Shown piece after piece: positions 36,512 through 45,021 of a stretch of 64,000 nt of DNA. Every line of letters begins with the position of its first letter. Position 1 is the stretch's first letter. Origin of the DNA: Streptomyces aureus (GTDB taxonomy: Bacteria > Actinomycetota > Actinomycetes > Streptomycetales > Streptomycetaceae). Position numbers and translations under genes: made by a program. The notes under the pieces are model-generated. The model was given only the letters and a program-made list of their open reading frames with translations. It was not told the DNA's origin and did not search any database. The DNA lies in contig NZ_JNZD01000013.1 in NCBI RefSeq assembly GCF_000725495.1, positions 372,001 through 436,000 of the forward strand. Reading direction: 5' to 3'.

Positions 36512-38881
36512 TTACGCCTCCCACACGGCGGCGGCCGTCCGGTCGTCGGCGTACCCCTTGACCCGCACGGAGGCGTCCGCGAGGAACGCGGCGAGGCCCG
36601 GCGGCTCCCCCTCCGCCCAGCGGGTCGTCAGGTGCTCGGCCAGTTCGGGCTCGCCGCGCAACGGCTCCGCGAGACCGCCCGTGCACAGCAGGAGCGTGTC
36701 ACCCGGGCGGGCGACGGAGGCCCGGAACCGGAAGGGGGCCCCCGGCGGCCGGGGAGCGGGCTCGTACGGGCTCGGCGGTGTCGTGATGCCCAGGTCCATG
36801 GTGAGCCGGTCGCCCCCGGGGGTCTCGTGCGGCGGCGATCCGAAGCCGACGACGGGCTCCCCGGCCGTGTCGGTGACCCGGGGCTCGATGTCCTGCCACT
36901 CGCCGTCCCGTAGCCGGAACAGTCCGCCCGCGCCGACGCCGAAGAAGACCCGCGTCCGGCACTGGGGATCGGCGGGCAGCAGCAGACAGCGCAGGCCCGC
37001 GGTGTACTCCTCCGGTTCGACGCCCTGCTCCGCCGCGCTCGCCCGCAGCTTGCCGAGGCTGCGGTCGGTGAGCCGGTGCAGTCCCGACTTCAGCTCGCCG
37101 CGCCGGGCGGCCCTGATGTCCTCGGAGAGCCGTTCGTGGCTGCGTCCGACGGCCTGCCCGATCCATCGGCACGCCTCCGCCGCGGCGCGGTGCGCGCCCG
37201 AGGTGGCGCGCGCGCCGGTCGCCATCGCCACCAGGACGAGTGCCTGCTCGCCGGTGCCGAACCGGGCGGTGAGCAGCGCGTCCCGGCGCGGCTCGCCCCG
37301 GTAGCGCGCGGAGTCCCCGCGCAGGGACACGGCCCGCAGCGTGCTCGCCCCGTACCGCGCTCCGTCCAGCACGGTGTCGGCGACCAGGTCACCGAGCTCG
37401 TCGGGCTCGGCGGGCGGCAGCGCGGTCGGTTCGGGGGCGTAGGTGGGCGGCCCGGAGCCGACGTGACCGGCGGGGGGCGGCGGTTCCACGACGGACAGGA
37501 CCGTCTCCCGGGGCCCGGCCTCCGCCTGGTCCCCGGGGGGCGCCTCGGGCGGGGGCGTGCGGAAGCCGCCGGTGGTGCTGGGCAGGACGTCCGCCCCGGG
37601 CTCCGGGGGTACGGCGGGCGCGGACACGGGTTCCGGCGACCCGTCCGACGGCGCCCTCGACGCGGGCACCCGGTCGGACGCGGGGGCGGAGGGCACCGCG
37701 CTCCGGGCGTCCCGGGGCGTGTGCGGGGCGGGTTCCCGGGGGGTGTGCGGTGCTTGTTCCCGAGGAGCGGACGCCGATGGTTCCGGGCCGGCCGGCGGGG
37801 ACGCGGGCGCGGCCGGGGCGGGGCGCGGAAGGTCCCAGGACGGGGGCTCCCAGGGAGTGGGCTCCCAGTGGGTGGGCTCCCAGGAGCCGGGGTCGGAGGG
37901 GCTGGAATCAGAGGGGCCGGGTGCTGGGGAGCCGGGACCGGAGGAGCAGGGATCCGAGGAGGGCGTCGGCCGGGCGGGCGCGCCCGTGTCCGCGCCGGGC
38001 CCCGTCACCGGTCCTCGCTCCCAGCGGCCCGGCCGGGCCATCGGCTCGTCGGACGGCGCCGGCCCGGACGGGGTCGGTCGCGACGGGGTCGGTCCGGACG
38101 GGTTCGGGCCGGGCGCGGCGGAGGGCCGTTCGGACGAGTACGGGCCCGGCGCGGTGGGAGGCAGCTCGGGAGGGTTCGGACCCGGCGCGGCGGGCGGCCG
38201 TTCGGGCAGGGGCGGACCCGACTCTGCGGAAGGCCGTTCGGACCGGTACTGGTCCGGCGCGGCGGAAGGCCGTTCAGGCGGGTTCGGGCCGGGCGCTGCG
38301 GAAGGCGGGTTCGGGCCGGGCGCGGCCGGAGGCAGCTCGGACGAGTACGGGCCCGGTGCGCCGGGAGGCCGTTCGGGCGGCAGGGGGCGTGCCGTCCCCG
38401 AGTCGGGGGTGGCGGGCCCCGGTACGACGGGAGGCCGCTCGGGGCGCGGCGGGCCGCCGGGAGCACGGGTGCCGGGCCCCGGGGCGGACGCCCCGCCCGC
38501 CGCGGACCTCGGATCGGGACCGGCCCCGGCGTCCGACGACGGGCGCCGTCCGCCCGGTACGCGCGGCACGTCCGGCCCCGGACGGCGGTCCGGTGCGGGC
38601 GGCAGGTGGGACGGGGGCCTTCCCGTGGACGCGGATGCGGGCCCGGGCTCCGACGGGGTCCGCGCACCGGACCCTGCCCTCCGCCCGGGCACGGGCCGGG
38701 TGTCCCGCCCGGATTCCGGGCCCCTGTCCAGCCCGTCCCCGAGTGTCCCCGACGCCGACGCGAACCGGTCGTCGAGGGAGTCGGCCACGGGCGCGGGCCC
38801 CGTGTCCTCGGTGGAGTCGTCGTACAACTGCCGCCACCAGTCGTCCTCGTGACCGGTGGGCCTGTCCCCCTGCTGGCTCAT
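36512..38881 (-). CDS. PP2C-like protein with long Pro-rich N-terminus, probable pseudophosphatase
   Basis: A 789-residue protein. Residues up to about 520 are a Pro/Gly/Ser-rich disordered region with 12-residue repeats. The C-terminal 260 residues fit PP2C_2: TLRAVSLRGDSARYRGEPRRDALLTARF, LVLVAMATGARATSGAHRAAAEACRW, DTLLLCTGGLAEPLRG and VKGYADDRTAAAVWEA. Two metal-site aspartates usually in VADGMG and SDGL are absent (VAMATG and CTGGL), while the final DD is present. It is therefore likely catalytically weak or inactive. Start ATG 38881 begins MSQQGDRPTGHEDDWWRQLYDD. Confidence 0.82.
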   Translation of the reverse strand: MSQQGDRPTGHEDDWWRQLYDDSTEDTGPAPVADSLDDRFASASGTLGDGLDRGPESGRDTRPVPGRRAGSGARTPSEPGPASASTGRPPSHLPPAPDRRPGPDVPRVPGGRRPSSDAGAGPDPRSAAGGASAPGPGTRAPGGPPRPERPPVVPGPATPDSGTARPLPPERPPGAPGPYSSELPPAAPGPNPPSAAPGPNPPERPSAAPDQYRSERPSAESGPPLPERPPAAPGPNPPELPPTAPGPYSSERPSAAPGPNPSGPTPSRPTPSGPAPSDEPMARPGRWERGPVTGPGADTGAPARPTPSSDPCSSGPGSPAPGPSDSSPSDPGSWEPTHWEPTPWEPPSWDLPRPAPAAPASPPAGPEPSASAPREQAPHTPREPAPHTPRDARSAVPSAPASDRVPASRAPSDGSPEPVSAPAVPPEPGADVLPSTTGGFRTPPPEAPPGDQAEAGPRETVLSVVEPPPPAGHVGSGPPTYAPEPTALPPAEPDELGDLVADTVLDGARYGASTLRAVSLRGDSARYRGEPRRDALLTARFGTGEQALVLVAMATGARATSGAHRAAAEACRWIGQAVGRSHERLSEDIRAARRGELKSGLHRLTDRSLGKLRASAAEQGVEPEEYTAGLRCLLLPADPQCRTRVFFGVGAGGLFRLRDGEWQDIEPRVTDTAGEPVVGFGSPPHETPGGDRLTMDLGITTPPSPYEPAPRPPGAPFRFRASVARPGDTLLLCTGGLAEPLRGEPELAEHLTTRWAEGEPPGLAAFLADASVRVKGYADDRTAAAVWEA
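38090..38380 (-). repeat. 36-bp in-frame repeat in PP2C-like protein, about eight copies
   Basis: About eight diverged copies of a 36-base unit, encoding ERPPAAPGPNPP-like 12-residue blocks. Boundaries are approximate. Confidence 0.8.
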
Positions 38882-39408
38882 GCCCCCGATTGTCCACCGA
38901 GACGGCGGGTTGAAAACGGGGCATCCGGAAAAACCGGCCAAGGTGCGGGCCGTCGAACGGCGCGCCGCGTGAACGCTCGAACGGGGATCCGCACCGGTGC
39001 GGGCGGACGCGTGGCCGCCGGGCGGTCCCACCCCCCACGGGAGAACCGCCCGGCGGCGTCCGGAGGGCCGCCCCCGCGCACGCGGTGGACCGGCCGGGCC
39101 GCGGTCCGGACGGCCAAGTCGCCGTCGAGGCCGTCCGGTTCGGCACCGGCTCGGCCCTCGCGGCGGCCGGCCGCCGCGACCCCGCGCGCTCCGGGGCGGG
39201 TTCACCCGCAGCGCGGGCGACGGACCCGCGTACGAACGAAGGAACCGGTCGGCACCTCGTCGTCCCGCCCGGGCAGCTCGGTGACGTGAGCTTGTCAGAG
39301 GGGCGGGGGGTACGGCGATGATGTGCCGCGGCGGGTTTGCGCCGTGGCCGATTTCCGCCACGGCCGGGCCGGCCGGCCGGAACGCATCCGAGGGAGGGGC
39401 TACTCCGC
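38882..39408. promoter_or_regulatory. 527-base divergent intergenic region with hairpin
   Basis: No gene with normal coding signals is seen. It should carry promoters for the PP2C-like gene (left) and the HTH regulator (right). A perfect 13-base-pair hairpin lies at 39014-39026/39045-39057 with an 18-base loop. A TTGTCA at 39290 is a possible -35 for the regulator. The role of the hairpin is unknown, since both flanking genes point away. Confidence 0.55.
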
Positions 39409-40389
39409 ATGCTGGGAGCGATAGGTCTGGACGAGACCCACGAGTCGGCGTACCGCGCGCTGGTGTCCGCGGGCGCCGCCGAGGTGCCCGATCTGGCGCG
39501 CCGGCTCACGCTCGGTGAGCACGAGACGGAGCGCGCCCTGCGCCGGCTGGAGCTGAACGGCCTGGCCGCCCAGTCCTCGGCGCGGCCCGGACGCTGGGTC
39601 GCGGCCCCGCCCGGGGTCGCGCTGGGCGCGCTGCTCACCCAGCGGCGCCACGAACTGGAGAAGGCGGAACTGGCGGCCGCGCTGCTGGCCGAGGAGTACC
39701 GCGGCACCGCCGCCGAACCGGCGGTGCACGACCTGGTCGAGGTGGTGATCGGCGCCGCGGCGGTCTCACAGCGCTTCCTTCAGCTCCAGCTCGGCGCCGT
39801 CGAGGAGGTGTGCGCGCTGGTCACGGGCACCCCGATGGTGGTGTCCGGCGCGGACAACGACGCCGAGGAACAGGCCGCGGGCCGGGGCGTCCGCTACCGC
39901 GTGGTCGTCGAGCGGTCCGTGCTCGACCAGCCGGCCGGGATCACCGAGCTGTCGGCCGCGCTCGGCCGCGACGAGCAGGTGCGGGTCCTGGACCGCGTGC
40001 CGACCAAGCTGGTGATCGCCGACCAGACGCTCGCGATGGTGCCGCTCACCTCGCACACCGCCGAGCCGGCCGCGCTGGTCGTGCACGCGAGCGGGCTCCT
40101 GGAACTGCTGTCGGGGCTGTTCCGGTCGGTGTGGCGGGAGGCGCTGCCGCTGCGGCTGGGCAGCCGGGGCGTACTGGAGCAGGAACCGGACGGACCGGAC
40201 ACCACCGACCTGGAGATCCTCTCCCTGCTCCTCGCCGGTCTGACCGACGCGAGCGTCGCCAAACAGCTCGACCTGGGCCTCAGGACGGTGCAGCGCCGGG
40301 TCAAGCGGCTGATGGAGCTGACGGGCGTGACGACCCGGCTGCAACTGGGCTGGCACGCGTACGAGCGGGGCTGGGTGGCGCGAGGCTGA
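39409..40389 (+). CDS. HTH regulator, TrmB-like N-terminus plus LuxR-type C-terminus
   Basis: A 326-residue protein. Residues 1-75 form a TrmB-like winged helix (LDETHESAYRALVSAGAAEVPDLARRLTLGEHETERALRRLELNGL). The middle resembles the ligand-sensing domain of TrmB/LuxR-like regulators (RVLDRVPTKLVIADQTLAMVPL). The C-terminal 65 residues are a LuxR-type HTH (TTDLEILSLLLAGLTDASVAKQLDLGLRTVQRRVKRLMELTGVTTRLQLGWHA). Streptomyces has many such stand-alone regulators. No clear target is next to it apart from the DUF456 gene 36 bases downstream. ATG 39409 follows GGGAGGGG. Confidence 0.85.
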   Translation: MLGAIGLDETHESAYRALVSAGAAEVPDLARRLTLGEHETERALRRLELNGLAAQSSARPGRWVAAPPGVALGALLTQRRHELEKAELAAALLAEEYRGTAAEPAVHDLVEVVIGAAAVSQRFLQLQLGAVEEVCALVTGTPMVVSGADNDAEEQAAGRGVRYRVVVERSVLDQPAGITELSAALGRDEQVRVLDRVPTKLVIADQTLAMVPLTSHTAEPAALVVHASGLLELLSGLFRSVWREALPLRLGSRGVLEQEPDGPDTTDLEILSLLLAGLTDASVAKQLDLGLRTVQRRVKRLMELTGVTTRLQLGWHAYERGWVARG

Positions 40390-40425
40390 CCTGCGCGCTC
40401 CCGTCGGCTCGGGCAGGCTGGGCAG

Positions 40426-40908
40426 ATGGGAGTGTGGGAACTCCTGCTGGTCGGCGTGGTGATGCTGTTCGGCCTGGTCGGAGTACTGGTGCCCGGTCTG
40501 CCGGGGTCGTGGCTCGTCTGGGCCGCCGTGCTGTGGTGGGCGCTGAGCTACCCGCAGGCGCTGTCCTGGGCCGTCCTGGTGGCCTCGACGGCGGTCCTGC
40601 TGCTCTCCCAGGCCGTCCGCTGGATGCTGCCGCCACGACGGCTGCGGGAGAGCGGCGCCACCACCCGAATGGCGGTATTCGCTGGGGGCGGCTCCTTCCT
40701 GGGCTTCTTCCTGGTCCCGGTGATCGGCGCCGTGGCCGGTTTCGTCGGCGGGATCTACCTCAGCGAACGGCTGCGCCTCGGCGGCCACGGCCCGGCGAAG
40801 GCCGCGGTGCGCACCGCGATGCGGGCGGGCGGCTGGAGCGTGCTGACGGAACTGTTCGCCTGCCTGCTGATCATGGGCGCGTGGCTGGGCGCGGTGATCT
40901 GGGGCTAG
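40426..40908 (+). CDS. DUF456 membrane protein
   Basis: A 160-residue protein of about four hydrophobic helices. The DUF456 pattern is visible: GLVGVLVPGLPGSWLVWAAVLWWAL, FAGGGSFLGFFLVPVIGAVAGFVGGIYLSERLRLG and VRTAMRAGGWSVLTELFACLLI. Function is unknown. It follows the regulator closely and may be in its transcription unit. Confidence 0.85.
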   Translation: MGVWELLLVGVVMLFGLVGVLVPGLPGSWLVWAAVLWWALSYPQALSWAVLVASTAVLLLSQAVRWMLPPRRLRESGATTRMAVFAGGGSFLGFFLVPVIGAVAGFVGGIYLSERLRLGGHGPAKAAVRTAMRAGGWSVLTELFACLLIMGAWLGAVIWG

Positions 40909-40957
40909 GGCGTTCAGGGGTCGGCTGCCCGGTGCCGGGTCTCCCCGGTTCGGTGTC

Positions 40958-42337
40958 CTACGCCGGGTTCCGAGGACCCGGCGCCCGGAGTCCGAGTCCG
41001 GTTTCGGGTACCTGGCGTCCGGCGTCACGGGTCGGGTGCCAGGCGTCCAGGGCCTGGGGGCCGGTGTCCGGGGCCTGGGGACCGTTGCTCGGGGTCAGCA
41101 GGGACCGGAGGTCGATCGTGTCGGCGAGCGCGCGCATGCCGGCGTCGTTGAAGTGCAGGTGGTCCCCGGGGTCGTAGGCCGGCAGGATCCGGTCCGGGCG
41201 GGCCGGGTCGCGGACGGCGGCGTCCATGTCCGCGACGGCGTCAAAGATCCCCCGGGCGCGGATGGCGGCGTTGACGGCCTGCCGCACGGCCTCGCGGGCC
41301 GGGGTGTACGCGGCGTGACCGCCGTACGGGGTGATCGTGCCGCCGACGACCCGGATGCCGCGGGCGTGGGCGCGGCGCACCACGAGCCGGTAGGCGTCCT
41401 CCAGCGTGCGGGGGTCCGACTGCTCCGGGGTTCCCTTGATGTCGTTGACGCCCTCCAGCACGATCAGCGCCCGGACGCCCGCTCGGGAGAGGACGTCGGC
41501 GTCCAGACGGGCCAGCGCGTTCGGGCCCCGCCCGTCGAGCAGGAGACGGTTCCCGGCGATCCCCGCGTTGAGGACGCCGGGCCTGCGGTGTGCCGGAAGT
41601 CCGCGCAGCCGGGCGGCGAGCAGGTCGGGCCAGCGGTGGTTGGCGTCGGGCGAGGAGCCGGTTCCGTCGGTGATCGAGTCACCGAGCGCGACGACACTGC
41701 CGGCAGCCGGGGCTCCGAGCACGTCGACCCCCGTCACGTAGTACCAGCTGCCCACGGTGGCGGTGTACCCGGCGCCGCTCTCCTCCGCGGTCCGGTCGCC
41801 CACGGGGGCGACGAAGTTCGTCTGGAGCGCGGAGCGGTGGTAGGCCACCGGGCCCGAATCGCCAGGGGTGTGCACCGAGACCAGCAGGTTGGCGTCGGCG
41901 GGGACGCGCAGCGCGACGGGGTCGCTGACCAGGTCCCGGCCGGCCGGAACGGTGACCGACCCGGAGCCCCCGAAGGTGACCGTGCGCAGGGAGCCCGCGC
42001 GGGCCCGGGGGCTTCCCGGTTCGCCGGGCTGCTGGAGCGCCAGGGTCACGGAGCCGAGCCGGAGCGGCCGGGTGCCGAGCCGGTTGGAGAGCCGGACACG
42101 GGCGGCCCGGCCGCCGACGCTGGTGTGGACGACGTTGCGGACCGAGGCGCCGGGCGGCGCGGGCACGGTGCCGGAGGCCGCCGCCTCCCAGGTTCCCGTC
42201 CAGACCCCGGGCCGGGGGCGGGGGGCCGGTGACGGGGCTCCGGGGGCTGGGATCGCCGCGGCGGCACCCGTCGAGGTGAGGACCAGGGCGGTCGCGAGGG
42301 GGACGAGAAGACGCCGGTACGTGATCGCTCGGGACAT
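40958..42337 (-). CDS. Secreted SGNH/GDSL hydrolase
   Basis: A 459-residue exported esterase/lipase-like protein. A signal peptide is present (RRLLVPLATALVLTSTGAAAA). After a beta-rich lead domain (GVWTGTWEAAASGTVPAPPGASVRNVVHTSVGG), the SGNH blocks appear: GDSITDG (nucleophile Ser), NAGIAGN, EGVNDI, and DHLHFND with the catalytic Asp-His. Length and domain order match Streptomyces rhamnogalacturonan-acetylesterase-like GDSL proteins. It probably removes acyl groups from an extracellular substrate. The last 40 residues are a low-complexity Pro/Gly/Asp tail. ATG 42337 is chosen; the ribosome site is weak. Confidence 0.9.
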   Translation of the reverse strand: MSRAITYRRLLVPLATALVLTSTGAAAAIPAPGAPSPAPRPRPGVWTGTWEAAASGTVPAPPGASVRNVVHTSVGGRAARVRLSNRLGTRPLRLGSVTLALQQPGEPGSPRARAGSLRTVTFGGSGSVTVPAGRDLVSDPVALRVPADANLLVSVHTPGDSGPVAYHRSALQTNFVAPVGDRTAEESGAGYTATVGSWYYVTGVDVLGAPAAGSVVALGDSITDGTGSSPDANHRWPDLLAARLRGLPAHRRPGVLNAGIAGNRLLLDGRGPNALARLDADVLSRAGVRALIVLEGVNDIKGTPEQSDPRTLEDAYRLVVRRAHARGIRVVGGTITPYGGHAAYTPAREAVRQAVNAAIRARGIFDAVADMDAAVRDPARPDRILPAYDPGDHLHFNDAGMRALADTIDLRSLLTPSNGPQAPDTGPQALDAWHPTRDAGRQVPETGLGLRAPGPRNPA

Positions 42338-42449
42338 GGGGCGATCGATTCCCCGCCCCCGCACCACGGCATCACATGATCACACCGCCGGACGCGCCCG
42401 AACGGGCGGGCCGGACGGCCGGGGCCGGACGGGTCTCTCCTCCCCCGGT

Positions 42450-42572
42450 CCTAGGGCCTGTCTGACAATTCGCGTCGTCGCCCGGAGGGCGGCCCGGCGG
42501 CGTCAGGTACGTGCTCTCGGCGTGCCGGCCCCGCGTCGCCGGGCAGACGGGAATTGTCAGACAGGCCCTAGG
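42450..42572. mobile_element. MITE-like palindromic element (123 bp)
   Basis: Two 21-base arms, 42450-42470 and 42552-42572, are perfect reverse complements (GGCCTGTCTGACAATT inside, with CTAG at each outer end). The 81-base interior has additional partial pairing and no ORF. Terminal repeats flanked by CTAG, a palindromic tetranucleotide that could be a target duplication, look like a small non-autonomous element or a very stable hairpin. Confidence 0.65.
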
Positions 42573-42619
42573 TCCCCGACCCGATGCGCCGAGGGGGCGG
42601 GGCGTGTTTGGCTGCTGCC

Positions 42620-42988
42620 ATGACCGGATTCAGTGAGGCCGAGCGCGCGTATCTGAAGTCGCAGCGGCTGGGGCGGCTGGCCACCGTCGACCCCCTCGGG
42701 CAGCCCCAGGCCAATCCCGTGGGCTTCTTCCCGCAGGAGGACGGGACGATCCTGATCGGCGGCTACTCGATGGGCACCACGAAGAAGTGGCGCAACCTCC
42801 AGAAGAACCCCAAGGTCGCGCTCGTCGTCGACGACGTCGTGAGCCTGCGGCCGTGGAAGGTGCGCGGGGTCGACATCCGCGGAGACGCGGAACTCCTCAC
42901 CGGGGCCCACGACCTGGGGCCGCAGTTCAGCGAGGAACTGATCCGCATCCACCCGCGGCGCATCCACAGTTGGGGCCTCGACGACTGA
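42620..42988 (+). CDS. PPOX-class F420-dependent oxidoreductase
   Basis: A 122-residue split-barrel flavin/F420 protein (pyridoxamine 5'-phosphate oxidase-like). The typical pattern is TGFSEAERAYLKSQRLGRLATVDPLGQPQANPVGFFPQEDGTILIGGYSMGTTKKWRNLQKNPKVALVVDDV followed by WKVRGVDIRGDAEL. Family members bind F420 or FMN and reduce diverse substrates. ATG 42620 is chosen because homology starts there. It is a single gene on the plus strand next to the palindromic element. Confidence 0.9.
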   Translation: MTGFSEAERAYLKSQRLGRLATVDPLGQPQANPVGFFPQEDGTILIGGYSMGTTKKWRNLQKNPKVALVVDDVVSLRPWKVRGVDIRGDAELLTGAHDLGPQFSEELIRIHPRRIHSWGLDD

Positions 42989-43109
42989 ACGCCCGTGCAG
43001 CTGAGCCGAGTCGAGGAACAGCCCGCGCGATCCGGGCCGCACGAGGGCGAGTTCTGCTTGCGCACCGCAGGTCGGTCACGCCACCCGAGGACGAGTTCCG
43101 CCGGGGCGG

Positions 43110-43274
43110 TCACGCTGTACGACGGCGAGTTCGGCCCGCGCACCCGGCGCCGTCACCTCGTACGACCGTGGGTTCGGCCCGCGCACCCGGCGCCGTACGA
43201 CCGTGGGTGCGGCCCGTCCGTCCCGCGCCGTCACTCCGTACGACGGCCGGTTCCCCCGCCGCGCCCCCGGACCG
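43110..43274. repeat. Imperfect tandem repeat, about 42-45 bp unit
   Basis: Three to four diverged copies of a TACGACnGnGnGTTCGGCCC unit followed by a CGCGCACCCGGCGCCGTCAC-like half fill the spacer after the F420 gene and before the convergent AlkA gene. Confidence 0.65.
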
Positions 43275-44714
43275 TCACCCGCCCGCCGCCGCCAGATGCC
43301 GGACGGCGTACGAGCGCCAGGGTCGCCAGGTGTCCGGGGCGTCCACCCCGGGCGGGGCCACGTCCGGGTCGCCGAGGGCGCGGGCGCGGATGACGGCGAC
43401 GGCACCCTCGTCCATCCCGGGCAGGGCGAGCAGCGCCGCCCGCGCCTCCTCCCGGTCAGCCCCCGGGTCCAGACGCAGGGTGCCGTCGGCGAGGGCCGCG
43501 GTCAGGGCGCCGAGCGGTCCGCCGGGCTCCGCCTCCGCGAGCACGGCGGCCTCGGGGAAGACATGGGTGAGCGTGTCGCACTCGGCGTCCAGCCGCTTCC
43601 CGTACCGCAGCACCAGCCGTCCGGCCTCCGCCTCCCCGACCAGCGCGCGGACCGCCAGCTCGTCCGGATCGGCGGTGCCCGGCGACCGCAGGCCCGGCCG
43701 TGCCGCGACCAGCGCACCCAGCACGGCGTCGGCTCCCAGCCGCTCGTCCACGGCGAACGGATCCGCGTCGAGGTCGAACAGCCGCCGCAGCCGCTGCACG
43801 GCGGTGGTGAGGTCCCTGAGGTCGGTGAGGTGCAGCCGGGCGTCGAGCCAGCCGCCGGGGTGGGCGGCGCCGGGGCCCGGTGTCGCGCCGGTCCGGCTCC
43901 TGCCGACGGCCCGGGCGCGCCCCGCCCCGGCACCCGCCCGCTCGTCGACGGCCACGATGCCGGTGCCGTACGGCAGCCGCAGCGTCCGGCGGTACGTCCG
44001 CAGGCCCCGGCCGCCGGTGACGGCCTCGATGCCGGGGACGGCCTCGGCGGCCAGCAGGTCGAAGACGGCGGCCGACTGGTAGGGGCCGCGGTGGGCGAGC
44101 CGGAGCGGGACACCCGCCGCCGGGGTCGCGGCGCTCCGCGGGGCGGGGCCGGGACGGGGAGCGGCGGCGCGCAGCTGGCTCGGCGTCGAGGCGTAGACCG
44201 TGCGGATCGTCTCGTTGAACTGGCGGACGCTGGCGAACCCGGACGCGAACGCGATCTCGGTGACGGGCAGCCCGGTGGTCTGCAGGAGCGTGCGCGCGGT
44301 GTGCGCCCGCTGGGCCCTCGCGAGGGCGACCGGACCCGCGCCGACCTCCGCCGTGAGCTGCCGCTGGACCTGGCGGGCGCTGTAGCCGAGCCGCGCGGCG
44401 AGTCCTCCGACCCCCTCGCGGTCCACGACGCCGTCGCCGATCAGGCGCATGGCCCGGCCGACGACGTCGGCCCGTACGTTCCAGGCCGCGGAGCCCGGCA
44501 CGGCGTCCGGGCGGCAGCGGCGACAGGCCCGGAAGCCCGAGCCCTGCGCGGCGGCGGCCGTCGCGTAGAACCGCACGTTGTGCCGTTTGGGCGTCACCGC
44601 GGGGCAGCTGGGCCGGCAGTAGATCCCCGTCGTCCGTACGGCGAAGAAGAACTCCCCGTCGAACCGGGCGTCCCGGCTCCGCACGGCTTCGTACCTGGTG
44701 TCCTCGTCGTTCAC
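43275..44714 (-). CDS. Ada-type HTH / AlkA DNA-3-methyladenine glycosylase
   Basis: A 479-residue bifunctional DNA-repair protein. Residues 1-80 hold an Ada zinc domain with FFFAVRTTGIYCRPSCPA and CRRCRPD (four cysteines). An AraC-type HTH follows (GLAARLGYSARQVQRQLTAEVG ... PVTEIAFASGFASVRQFNETIRTVY). The C-terminal part is AlkA: N-terminal barrel (LRLAHRGPYQSAAVFDLLAAEAVPGIE) and HhH-GPD helices (LTDLRDLTTAVQRLRRLFDLDADPF ... AARPGLRSPGTADPDELAVRALVGE ... LPGMDEGAVAVIRARALGDPDV). The O6-methylguanine transferase domain is absent. Start GTG 44714. Confidence 0.88.
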   Translation of the reverse strand: MNDEDTRYEAVRSRDARFDGEFFFAVRTTGIYCRPSCPAVTPKRHNVRFYATAAAAQGSGFRACRRCRPDAVPGSAAWNVRADVVGRAMRLIGDGVVDREGVGGLAARLGYSARQVQRQLTAEVGAGPVALARAQRAHTARTLLQTTGLPVTEIAFASGFASVRQFNETIRTVYASTPSQLRAAAPRPGPAPRSAATPAAGVPLRLAHRGPYQSAAVFDLLAAEAVPGIEAVTGGRGLRTYRRTLRLPYGTGIVAVDERAGAGAGRARAVGRSRTGATPGPGAAHPGGWLDARLHLTDLRDLTTAVQRLRRLFDLDADPFAVDERLGADAVLGALVAARPGLRSPGTADPDELAVRALVGEAEAGRLVLRYGKRLDAECDTLTHVFPEAAVLAEAEPGGPLGALTAALADGTLRLDPGADREEARAALLALPGMDEGAVAVIRARALGDPDVAPPGVDAPDTWRPWRSYAVRHLAAAGG

Positions 44715-45021
44715 CCTTCCAGTGTGTCCCGGCGGCCCGGCCACCGGCTGGCGGAAATCGGACACCACGCCCCGCCCCGGGACGACGCGCCCGCACGCGG
44801 CGGGGCGCGACAGATCCGGGGCGAGACGCGATGCACCGCGGACAGGGCGCCATGGCCCCGGGACGGGGACGCCCCGGACCAGAGACGGGGCGCCACGGAC
44901 CCGGGACGGGGCGCCACGGACCCGAGACGGGTGACCCGGACCCGGGACAGGTGACCCGGACCCGGACCCGGGACAGGTGACCCGGTCCGGGGCGCCCCCG
45001 CCGCCCGATTACCAGCGACCG
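44715..45021. other. 307-base intergenic region with tandem repeats
   Basis: A gene-free region between the AlkA and rsgA genes, both on the minus strand. About 44884-44990 contains GACGGGGCGCCACGGACCCG-like units changing to GACAGGTGACCCGGACCCGG-like units in tandem. It should contain the AlkA promoter; no other element is seen. Confidence 0.6.
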
